Shown piece by piece: positions 8,598 through 13,711 of a stretch of DNA of 13,711 bases. The stretch covers positions 1 through 13,711 of the forward strand of contig CAMLNE010000073.1 of the NCBI GenBank assembly GCA_946481265.1, in the 5' to 3' direction. Source of the DNA: an uncultured Panacagrimonas sp. (GTDB lineage: Bacteria; Pseudomonadota; Gammaproteobacteria; Nevskiales; Nevskiaceae). Every line of letters starts with the position of its first letter. Position 1 is the stretch's first letter. A program made the translations under genes and the position numbers. The notes under the pieces are model-generated. The model searched no databases and was not told the origin of the DNA. It saw nothing but the letters and a program-made list of their open reading frames with translations.

Positions 8598-9179
8598 TCA
8601 GCCCCTGCGTCGCAGCAGGACATAGATTGCGCCGCTGCCGCCATCGACCGGGCGCGCCGAGCAGAAGGCCAGGACGTCGCGCAGCTTGCGCAGCCAGCCG
8701 TCGAGCTGCCGCTTGAGCACGGGACCCGTGTTCGGCGAACCGTGACCCTTGCCATGGATCATGCGCACGCAGCGATGATCGCGATCGCGGCATTCGGCGA
8801 AGAAAAGTGCGACCTCGGCGCGCGCCTTGTCGCGGTTGAGCCCGTGCAGGTCGAGTTCGGCATCGATGCGAAAGCCGCCGCGGCGGAGCTGGCGCAGCAC
8901 GCGGTCCTGCACGCCGGGCGCCGTGTAGCTGATCGTCTCGCCGGATTCGAAGTGCTCCGGATCGGGTCCGGACAGCAGCTCGGCGATGACCGCGCGCTCG
9001 TCGGCGAGGCTCTGGCGTGGCAGCGGCGCGCTGGCCGCCGGCCTGCGCGCGACGCGCTCGCTGGGCGGACGTGGCTTGACGTCGCGCATGAGCGCGGCGA
9101 AATCCTCGATCGTCTCGTCGTCGGGCGGGTTCGGCTTCACGATGGCCGGCTGGGATACCTGTGCGGCGGGAGGCCACAT
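8598..9179 (-). CDS. Smr (MutS2 C-terminal-like) domain protein
   Basis: This 193-residue protein resembles the SmrA/SmrB group: a flexible N-terminal region followed by one Smr domain, a fold linked to RNA or DNA endonuclease activity. E. coli SmrB cleaves mRNA at collided ribosomes. The N-terminal stretch DDETIEDFAALMRDVKPRPP (20-39) matches the short helix typical of this group. The domain spans about 107-190, with the DLHG motif at 110-113 and HGKGHGSPN at 142-150 corresponding to the conserved HGxG. I chose the ATG at 9179; another in-frame ATG at 9224 would add 15 residues, and neither has a clear Shine-Dalgarno. It is divergent from surE. Whether this one acts on ribosomes cannot be told from sequence. 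Confidence 0.88.
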   Translation of the reverse strand: MWPPAAQVSQPAIVKPNPPDDETIEDFAALMRDVKPRPPSERVARRPAASAPLPRQSLADERAVIAELLSGPDPEHFESGETISYTAPGVQDRVLRQLRRGGFRIDAELDLHGLNRDKARAEVALFFAECRDRDHRCVRMIHGKGHGSPNTGPVLKRQLDGWLRKLRDVLAFCSARPVDGGSGAIYVLLRRRG

Positions 9180-9270
9180 TCTCGGAGATGTATCGGAGTC
9201 GCGGCTACATGGGTGCTCCGTCATGCGCCGCGACGCGCGGTCCGTCCGGCGAAATGGTGCGCACGGGCGG

Positions 9271-9276
9271 TAAACT
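9271..9276 (+). promoter_or_regulatory. Possible -10 element for surE
   Basis: TAAACT in GGCGGTAAACTAGCGG lies 26 bases before the surE ATG, in the 123-base divergent gap with the smr-type gene. It matches four of six consensus bases. No convincing -35 is visible. A promoter is expected here because surE is the first gene of the co-oriented block that runs through nlpD. Confidence 0.35.
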
Positions 9277-9302
9277 AGCGGCCTCCCCACGCCGCTTTCG
9301 CC

Positions 9303-10052
9303 ATGCGCATTCTCCTTTCCAACGATGACGGCTACTTCGCCCCCGGGCTGGTGTGCCTGCGTGACCAGCTGCGCCTGCACCACGAGGTCACGGTGGTGGC
9401 GCCCGATCGCAACCGCAGCGGCGCCAGCAACTCGCTCACGCTGTCGAGCCCGGTGCGCGTGCAGCCTCTCGGCGAGCGGGTCTACAGCGTGGACGGAACG
9501 CCCACCGACTGCGTTCACCTGGCGCTCACCGGCATGCTCGAGGAGTCCTTCGACATGGTCGTGTCGGGGGTCAACAACGGCGCCAACCTGGGCGACGACA
9601 CGCTCTACTCGGGTACCGTCGCGGCGGCGATGGAAGGCCGCTTCCTCGGCTGGTCGGCGATCGCGGTGTCCTGCTGCTCCCCCGATCCGCAGCATTACGA
9701 CACCGCCGCGCGCGTCTCGCTGCACATCATCGATCGCCTGCAGCGCGATCCGCTGGCGGAGAACTTCATTCTCAACGTGAACGTGCCGGACGTGCCCTTC
9801 GAGGAGCTGCGCGGGTACGAAGTCACGCGCCTGGGGCACCGCCATCGCGCCGAGAACGTGATTCCGGCGAAGGATCCACGCGGACGGCCGATCTGGTGGA
9901 TCGGCGCGGCGGGCGGCGAAGGCGATTCCGGTCCCGGCACCGATTTTCACGCCATCAACCAGCGCCGCGTGTCGATCACGCCGCTGCTGGTGGACCTGAC
10001 CCGCTACGCCGCGATGGAGAAGCTGTCGGACTGGGCACACAAGCTCGCATGA
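9303..10052 (+). CDS. surE: 5'/3'-nucleotidase SurE
   Basis: This 249-residue metal-dependent phosphatase dephosphorylates nucleoside mono- and polyphosphates and is a stationary-phase survival factor. The metal-site residues of the family are all present at the standard positions: Asp8 and Asp9 (LLSNDDGYFAPG), Ser39 (DRNRSGASNSLT) and Asn91 (VSGVNNGANLGDDTLYSGTV). AAMEGRFLG and LNVNVPD are further family segments. The start MRILLSNDDG is standard. surE opens the surE-pcm-DedA-nlpD operon. Its stop overlaps an ATG (ATGA at 10049) that begins a 37-codon frame bridging the gap to pcm. Confidence 0.97.
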   Translation: MRILLSNDDGYFAPGLVCLRDQLRLHHEVTVVAPDRNRSGASNSLTLSSPVRVQPLGERVYSVDGTPTDCVHLALTGMLEESFDMVVSGVNNGANLGDDTLYSGTVAAAMEGRFLGWSAIAVSCCSPDPQHYDTAARVSLHIIDRLQRDPLAENFILNVNVPDVPFEELRGYEVTRLGHRHRAENVIPAKDPRGRPIWWIGAAGGEGDSGPGTDFHAINQRRVSITPLLVDLTRYAAMEKLSDWAHKLA

Positions 10053-10162
10053 GCGACATGCGCGGCTGCGGCCGTCGCCCCGTCGAAGGAGTCCGCGGAC
10101 GCCGGGCATCCCGCCCATGCAATCTGCCGCCGCAGGGCGCGCATCAGGAAGGAGGCAAGTGA
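10049..10162 (+). CDS. Possible 37-codon small ORF bridging surE and pcm
   Basis: An ATG overlapping the surE stop (ATGA) opens a frame of 37 residues, beginning MSDMRGCGRRPVEG, that ends at a TGA overlapping the pcm GTG start (GTGA at 10159). Coupled junctions at both ends would let ribosomes pass from surE to pcm. The peptide is rich in Arg and Gly, has no recognised domain, and has no Shine-Dalgarno of its own. Such a frame can easily arise by chance in high-GC DNA, so this is tentative. Confidence 0.2.
   Translation: MSDMRGCGRRPVEGVRGRRASRPCNLPPQGAHQEGGK
10149..10155 (+). promoter_or_regulatory. Strong ribosome binding site deciding the pcm start
   Basis: AAGGAGG lies 3 bases before the GTG at 10159. 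It is the only strong site near the candidate pcm starts (ATG 10117, GTG 10159, ATG 10201) and supports the GTG. Confidence 0.6.
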
Positions 10163-10833
10163 GCGGTATCACGCAGCACCACCACAGTCGCGGCCTGGGC
10201 ATGACCTCGTCGCGCGTGCGCGACAACCTCATCCAGGATCTGCGCAGGCAGGGTGTCCGCGACGAGCGCGTGCTCGAGGCGATGACCCGCATCGAGCGCC
10301 ACCAGTTCGTGGAGGAGGCGCTCAAGAGCGAGGCCTACAAGAACCGCGCGCTCCCCATCGGTCACGCACAGACCATCTCGCAGCCCTACATCGTGGCGCT
10401 GATGACCGAGGCGGTACTCGGCGGCGGCAGTCCGAAGCGCATCCTCGAGGTGGGCACGGGCAGCGGCTACCAGACCGCGGTGCTGTCGGTGCTGGTCGAA
10501 ACGGTGTTCACCGTCGAGCGCATCCGCGCGCTGACCGAGACCGCCCGCACCCGACTGTCGGGCCTGGGCTACAAGAACATCCACTTCGGCTATGCGGACG
10601 GCACCCTGGGCTGGTCTCCCTACGCGCCGTTCGACGGCATCGTGGTCACGGCGGGCGGCGCGGAGATTCCGGCCGCGCTGATCGACCAGCTGGCGCCGGG
10701 TGGCCGCCTGGTGATCCCGGTGGGGCCGCCGGGCGCGCAGTCGCTGCGGCTGGTGGAGCGCACGCGACGCGGGCCGGTCGAGCAGGACCTGGGCGCGGTC
10801 AGCTTCGTGCCGCTGCTGACCGGGAAGAGCTGA
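10159..10833 (+). CDS. pcm: Protein-L-isoaspartate O-methyltransferase
   Basis: This 224-residue SAM-dependent enzyme methylates isoaspartyl residues in damaged proteins and starts their repair. The SAM-binding motif is ILEVGTGSGYQT (95-106). LPIGHAQTISQPYIVA (65-80) is the family's substrate-site signature, and FDGIVVTAGGAEIPAALIDQLAPGG is the post-motif region. I chose GTG at 10159 for its AAGGAGG and because the leader MSGITQHHHSRGLGMTSSRV resembles the roughly 15-residue extension I recall in xanthomonad Pcm (ending GIGMTSQRV). E. coli Pcm would start at the equivalent of the ATG at 10201. It sits between surE and the DedA gene, as expected for a stress-survival operon. Confidence 0.95.
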   Translation: MSGITQHHHSRGLGMTSSRVRDNLIQDLRRQGVRDERVLEAMTRIERHQFVEEALKSEAYKNRALPIGHAQTISQPYIVALMTEAVLGGGSPKRILEVGTGSGYQTAVLSVLVETVFTVERIRALTETARTRLSGLGYKNIHFGYADGTLGWSPYAPFDGIVVTAGGAEIPAALIDQLAPGGRLVIPVGPPGAQSLRLVERTRRGPVEQDLGAVSFVPLLTGKS

Positions 10834-10855
10834 GTGCGCGGAGCGCAGGCCTGAA

Positions 10856-11479
10856 ATGGAAGCCTTCGGCCTGTGGCTCAAGGACGTGGTCGCGCACCTG
10901 GGCTACACCGAGATCGTGCTGTTGATGGCGCTCGAGTCGAGCCTGTTCCCGGTGCCGTCCGAGCTGGTGATGATTCCGGCCGGCTACCGCGCCGCGCAGG
11001 GCGAGCTCGATGCCGTGCTCGCCACGCTGGCCGGCGGCCTGGGATCGCTGATCGGGGCCTCGGCGAACTACGCGCTGGGTCGCTACGTGGGCAAGGCCTT
11101 CCTGCTGCGCTACGGCCGCTACCTGCTCATCAACCACAAGACCTACCACGACGCCGAGCGCCTGTTCCTGCGCAACGCCAATGTCGCCACCTTCGTCGGC
11201 CGCTTCATTCCCGGCGTGCGCCACCTGATCTCGATTCCGCCCGGGATGTTCGGCATGGCGCTGCTGCCGTTCATGCTGCTCACCGCGCTTGGCGCGACGC
11301 TCTGGTGCGGGGTGCTGGTCGCGCTCGGCTACTTTTTCGGGCAGCCGATGGTCGAGGCGGTGTCGCGCTATACGCACGAAGCGGGCATCCTCGCGCTGGT
11401 TGTCCTATTCGCTTTCGTCGCATGGTTCATCTACAAGCATCGCGGCCGCGACAGGCTCGCGCCGGGGCCGCGCACATGA
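10856..11479 (+). CDS. DedA-family inner membrane protein (VTT/SNARE-associated domain)
   Basis: This 207-residue polytopic protein belongs to the DedA family, whose members include undecaprenyl-phosphate and phospholipid flippases and affect envelope stress and cationic peptide resistance. Hydrophobic stretches lie near 17-44, 53-75, 132-162 and 176-193. The re-entrant-loop acidic motif is LESSLFPVPSELVMIPAGY, with Glu27 and Glu36. The signature FVGRFIPGVRHLISIPPG contains Arg116 and Arg122, matching the essential pair reported in E. coli YqjA. GASANYALGRYVG is also typical. It lies 22 bases after pcm, and its stop overlaps the nlpD ATG (ATGA), implying coupling. Which lipid it moves cannot be told from sequence. 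Confidence 0.93.
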   Translation: MEAFGLWLKDVVAHLGYTEIVLLMALESSLFPVPSELVMIPAGYRAAQGELDAVLATLAGGLGSLIGASANYALGRYVGKAFLLRYGRYLLINHKTYHDAERLFLRNANVATFVGRFIPGVRHLISIPPGMFGMALLPFMLLTALGATLWCGVLVALGYFFGQPMVEAVSRYTHEAGILALVVLFAFVAWFIYKHRGRDRLAPGPRT

Positions 11480-12438
11480 TCCGCCGCACCGGCCTGCTGG
11501 TCGTGTCGGTCATCGCCCTGTCGGGCTGCGCCAACCTGCTGTCCTGGAATCCTCCGCCACGGCGCGAGGCGGCCAACCAGTCGGCCGGCCTGATCCTGCC
11601 GCAGCGGCCTCTCGGGCCGCAGGAATACCTGGTCCGCCAGGGCGACACGATGTACTCGATCGCCTTTCGCAAGAGCCTGGACTACCGCGAGCTGGCGAGC
11701 TGGAACGGCGTGGGCGGCGACTACCTCATCCGTCCCGGCCAGGTGCTGCGGCTGACGCCGCCGCCGCGCCCGGCGCTGTTCGAGGGGGATATCGTCTCGC
11801 ACCCCGACGACAGCCCGCGGCCGCCGGCGACCGCGCCGGTCGCGCTGCCGCGTGAAAGCCTGGGGGTACCGCCACCGCCGGCGCCCGGAACCTCCACGGT
11901 CGCCACCGCGCCGATCCCGCTGCCGACCGAGACGCTGGGCGTGCCGCCGCCGGCGCTGGGGCAGGGACCGTCCGCACCCGCGGCGTCCGCCCCGGTCACC
12001 AGACCCGCCCCGGCGCCGAGCCTGCCGCCGCCACCGATGACGAGCGAATCCGGCGGGCCCTACCGCTGGCAGTGGCCGACCGAAGGGGTGGTCGTGCGTG
12101 GCTATGCCCCGTCAGCCGGATCCAAGGGTCTGGATTTCGCCGGCAATATCGGCCAGCCGGTGTACGCGGCGGCGCCGGGCAAGGTGGTCTACAGCGGCTC
12201 GGCCCTCAAGGGTTACGGCGAGCTGATCATCATCAAGCACGACGACCTGCGCCTGTCCGCGTACGGCTACAACCGCACGCGCCTGGTCAAGGAAGGCGAC
12301 ATGGTGCGCGGAGGACAGGCGATCGCGGAACTCGGGCTGGGGCCGGAAAACCGCCCCATCCTGCATTTCGAGATTCGCGAACGCGGGCAGCCGGTCGACC
12401 CGGTGACCTACCTGCCCGCCAAGACCGCCTCCAACTGA
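11476..12438 (+). CDS. nlpD: NlpD-type lipoprotein (LysM plus degenerate M23 domain)
   Basis: This 320-residue protein is likely an outer-membrane lipoprotein that activates a cell-wall amidase (AmiC in E. coli) at the septum. The signal peptide ends in the lipobox ALSGC, with Cys18 as the lipidated residue. A LysM domain covers about 50-94 (EYLVRQGDTMYSIAF...). A Pro/Ala-rich linker (95-195) contains a duplicated segment. The M23/LytM domain covers about 205-315 (KGLDFAGNIGQPVYAAAPGK, GYGELIIIKHDD, LHFEIRERGQPVDP). Catalytic zinc ligands are incomplete: Asp220 and His297 remain, but the first His is Ser216 and the HxH region reads YGYN. A regulatory rather than hydrolytic role is therefore expected, as for E. 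coli NlpD. rpoS does not follow it. Confidence 0.93.
   Translation: MIRRTGLLVVSVIALSGCANLLSWNPPPRREAANQSAGLILPQRPLGPQEYLVRQGDTMYSIAFRKSLDYRELASWNGVGGDYLIRPGQVLRLTPPPRPALFEGDIVSHPDDSPRPPATAPVALPRESLGVPPPPAPGTSTVATAPIPLPTETLGVPPPALGQGPSAPAASAPVTRPAPAPSLPPPPMTSESGGPYRWQWPTEGVVVRGYAPSAGSKGLDFAGNIGQPVYAAAPGKVVYSGSALKGYGELIIIKHDDLRLSAYGYNRTRLVKEGDMVRGGQAIAELGLGPENRPILHFEIRERGQPVDPVTYLPAKTASN
11827..11952 (+). repeat. 75-base-period duplication inside the nlpD linker
   Basis: Residues 118-134 and 143-159 of the NlpD-type protein are near copies: ATAPVALPRESLGVPPP and ATAPIPLPTETLGVPPP, offset by 25 residues (75 bases). The DNA is similar but not identical, which suggests an old in-frame duplication of a Pro-rich spacer. 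Its likely effect is a longer reach for the M23 domain across the periplasm (inference). Confidence 0.75.
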
Positions 12439-12457
12439 CGCCGCGCCGTCCCGCAGT

Positions 12458-12479
12458 GACCCCCACAGGTGCCGGGGTC
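12458..12479 (+). terminator. Weak hairpin after nlpD
   Basis: GACCCC (12458-12463) pairs with GGGGTC (12474-12479) around a 10-base loop, 20 bases after the nlpD stop in a 70-base convergent gap. There is no U-tract. It is the only candidate terminator I see between nlpD and the minus-strand MaoC-type gene. Confidence 0.3.
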
Positions 12480-12508
12480 CTCGCGGAAGGGCCGCTGGCG
12501 CAGTCCGC

Positions 12509-12964
12509 TCAGGCCGGCTTGCGCAGCATCAGGGCGGAACGCTTGCAGCTGGCCACCAGTTCATTGCGCTGGTTGTAGGAGCGGTGCAGGAAGATCACGA
12601 TCCCGTTCTGCGGCCGGCTCTTCGATTCACGGACCTCGATCACCTCGGACTCGCTGCGCAGCGTGTCACCGTGGAACACCGGCCTGGGAAAGCGAACCTC
12701 GTCCCAGCCCAGGTTGCCCACGGTGGTTCCCAGCGTGGTGTCCTGCACCGTCACGCCGACCATCAGGCCCAGGGTGAACGCGCTGTTGACGATGCGCTGG
12801 CCGAACTCCGAATTCTCCTTGCAGTACTGCTCGTCAATGTGCAGCGCGGCCGGGTTGTGGGTGAGGGCCGAGAAGAACACGTTGTCCGCCTCGGTGACCG
12901 TGCGCCGCACGCTGTGCTGGAACTTCTGGCCGACGAAGAATTCCTCGAAATAAAGACCTGCCAC
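12509..12964 (-). CDS. MaoC-like hot-dog hydratase, mesaconyl-CoA/methylmalyl-CoA dehydratase type
   Basis: This 151-residue hot-dog-fold protein belongs to the MaoC family of (R)-specific enoyl-CoA hydratases. The catalytic region is FFSALTHNPAALHIDEQYCK (30-49). Further family segments are FGQRIVNSAFTLGLMVGVTV, DTTLGTTVGNLGWDEVRFP and VFHGDTLRSESEVIEVRESK, followed by SRPQNGIV. This combination resembles the mesaconyl-CoA hydratase/beta-methylmalyl-CoA dehydratase subgroup. At the usual GDxNP active-site motif it reads LTHNP, with Thr where the catalytic Asp normally sits. The GTG at 12964 is chosen because AGGAGA (12971-12976 on the complement) lies 6 bases upstream and gives MAGLYFEEFFVG. 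It stands alone on -, where rpoS might be expected on +. Confidence 0.88.
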   Translation of the reverse strand: MAGLYFEEFFVGQKFQHSVRRTVTEADNVFFSALTHNPAALHIDEQYCKENSEFGQRIVNSAFTLGLMVGVTVQDTTLGTTVGNLGWDEVRFPRPVFHGDTLRSESEVIEVRESKSRPQNGIVIFLHRSYNQRNELVASCKRSALMLRKPA

Positions 12965-13023
12965 GCGAGCTCTCCTGTTGCTGGGGATGATGTTGCGGCG
13001 CAGCGGTCGCACGCCGGCGCCAA

Positions 13024-13036
13024 GTTTGACGCAAAC
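13024..13036. promoter_or_regulatory. Short inverted repeat in the maoC-hypothetical divergent gap
   Basis: GTTTG-ACG-CAAAC is a perfect 5-bp inverted repeat with a 3-base spacer, roughly in the middle of the 137-base divergent region. It could be a small operator, but sites this short occur by chance. TTGACG within it could also serve as a -35, though no matching -10 is visible. Confidence 0.2.
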
Positions 13037-13101
13037 GCCTGCGGGGCTCACGCCGACCCGAATCCAGATGGTAACTTTGCGCATCCAGTGCGAGGCGCCA
13101 C

Positions 13102-13584
13102 ATGAACGAAGCGGATCCCCTGCGGGCCCCCAAGCGAGATCGTCCCCAGCGTCCGGACGAGGCGCGCGGAGACGGTGCCGCGCTGGGCCTGATCGTGGCC
13201 CTTGGCCTGTGCGTGCTCGGCGCGATCTTCTACGTCCACCGGCATCCCGTCGGCGAGGGAGCGGAGGGGACGGCGATGGCGGCGGCAGAGGCGTCGGCCG
13301 AGGGCGGTCCGGGCGCCACCCCGGCGGGCGACGGCATGCGTAAGCCGATGCGCGAGGCGCCACTGGAAAAGGCCAAGCCGATCGCGCGTGACACCTTCGC
13401 GGCGCCGGTCACCCATGTCACCGAAACGGACGCCTGCCGCTCACTACGCCGGGCGGCCGACCGTATCCGCGACAACATGCGCAAGCCGCACTCGCAGTGG
13501 GAGGCGGCCGATTTCAAGCGCGAGCTGGACACCATCACCAGCCAGGGAACCGAGCGCGGCTGCTGGAGCGGGGGCGCCGGCTGA
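13102..13584 (+). CDS. Hypothetical small membrane-anchored protein with a Cys-pair C-terminal region
   Basis: I do not recognise this 160-residue protein. It has a charged cytoplasmic N-terminus rich in Arg, Asp and Pro (1-24), one membrane helix (about 25-45, GAALGLIVALGLCVLGAIFY), and an Ala/Gly-rich linker (about 50-80). A conserved-looking C-terminal segment (about 105-155) contains two cysteines, Cys112 and Cys154, around a helical region with ADRIRDNMRKPHSQWEAADFK. The topology suggests a periplasmic C-terminus, where the cysteines could form a disulfide. GAGG (13092-13095) lies 6 bases before the ATG. Third-position GC bias looks like that of its neighbours. No function is assigned. 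Confidence 0.75.
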   Translation: MNEADPLRAPKRDRPQRPDEARGDGAALGLIVALGLCVLGAIFYVHRHPVGEGAEGTAMAAAEASAEGGPGATPAGDGMRKPMREAPLEKAKPIARDTFAAPVTHVTETDACRSLRRAADRIRDNMRKPHSQWEAADFKRELDTITSQGTERGCWSGGAG

Positions 13585-13711
13585 GCGGCTGACGCAAAGG
13601 CCGCCGTAGACCGGCATGTACTGGCGGACATCCGCTCCGTTGACCCGGGTCACGACGCTCCCGATTCGCTGCGAGCGCTCGAAACGGTAGCCTGCGGCGT
13701 AGTAGGCGCGG
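13444..13711 (-). CDS. Possible partial reading frame entering from the right edge
   Basis: On the minus strand one frame is open from the window edge and reads RAYYAAGYRFERSQRIGSVV, then TRVNGADVRQYMPVYGGLCV, with codon use like a real high-GC gene. It continues without a stop to 13444. It would therefore overlap the plus-strand hypothetical gene by about 140 bases, which is unusual. The QYMPVYGGLC stretch faintly recalls the end of YHS-type domains, but the spacing does not fit well. It may be the 3' end of a real gene whose tail has been extended, or a shadow frame. The upstream part lies outside the window. Confidence 0.3.
   Translation of the reverse strand, partial: RAYYAAGYRFERSQRIGSVVTRVNGADVRQYMPVYGGLCVSRSAGAPAPAAALGSLAGDGVQLALEIGRLPLRVRLAHVVADTVGRPA

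Noticed and set aside
10117..10158. Earlier ATG start for pcm giving 238 residues
   Set aside because: It has no ribosome binding site and its added residues match nothing in the family. The GTG at 10159 has AAGGAGG and a recognisable N-terminus.
9180..10325. Upstream extension of the smr-type frame on the minus strand, to 575 codons
   Set aside because: It runs antisense through surE and the start of pcm, and its extra sequence has no motif. The Smr-family N-terminus fits the start at 9179.

Overview
This is a high-GC window with dense, co-oriented operons and classic gammaproteobacterial gene order (kdsA-eno-ftsB-ispD-ispF, then surE-pcm-DedA-nlpD). Several traits fit the Lysobacterales (Xanthomonadales): the N-terminal extension of Pcm, a DedA gene inside the surE-nlpD operon, and a GGGAATCG-type palindromic repeat in an intergenic gap. 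That lineage is inferred from recalled gene order and protein sequences, not from a search.

Layout. Positions 1-2522 hold an electron-transfer flavoprotein module on +: the 3' end of ETF-ubiquinone oxidoreductase, etfB and etfA, closed by a strong hairpin at 2540-2576. A crotonase-family enoyl-CoA hydratase/isomerase lies convergently on - (2675-3466); with ETF it fits fatty-acid or related acyl-CoA oxidation, where ETF passes dehydrogenase electrons to the quinone pool. Positions 3596-7381 (+) hold kdsA (Kdo for LPS), eno (glycolysis), ftsB (divisome), and ispD and ispF (MEP isoprenoid pathway). The last two overlap by ATGA.

A minus-strand block follows (7577-9179): an Smr-domain gene and, downstream of it, a D-2-hydroxyacid dehydrogenase whose two halves are in different frames. 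Where many gammaproteobacteria have truD between ispF and surE, this window has that block instead. Positions 9303-12438 (+) hold surE, pcm, a DedA-family membrane protein and an NlpD-type lipoprotein. rpoS, the usual next gene, is absent; a minus-strand MaoC-type hydratase (12509-12964) takes its place. The right end holds an unrecognised small membrane-anchored protein (13102-13584) and a possible partial minus-strand reading frame running off the edge.

Most of the window is conserved housekeeping DNA, and I see no clear new multi-gene system. The points most worth a second look are an Asp at the metal-ligand position of KdsA, the broken dehydrogenase, a possible 15-codon leader ORF coupled to ispD, a possible 37-codon ORF bridging surE and pcm, the palindromic repeat inside etfB-etfA, and the departures from canonical synteny (no truD, rpoS or adjacent pyrG). 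I found no tRNA, rRNA, CRISPR array, insertion sequence or phage gene.
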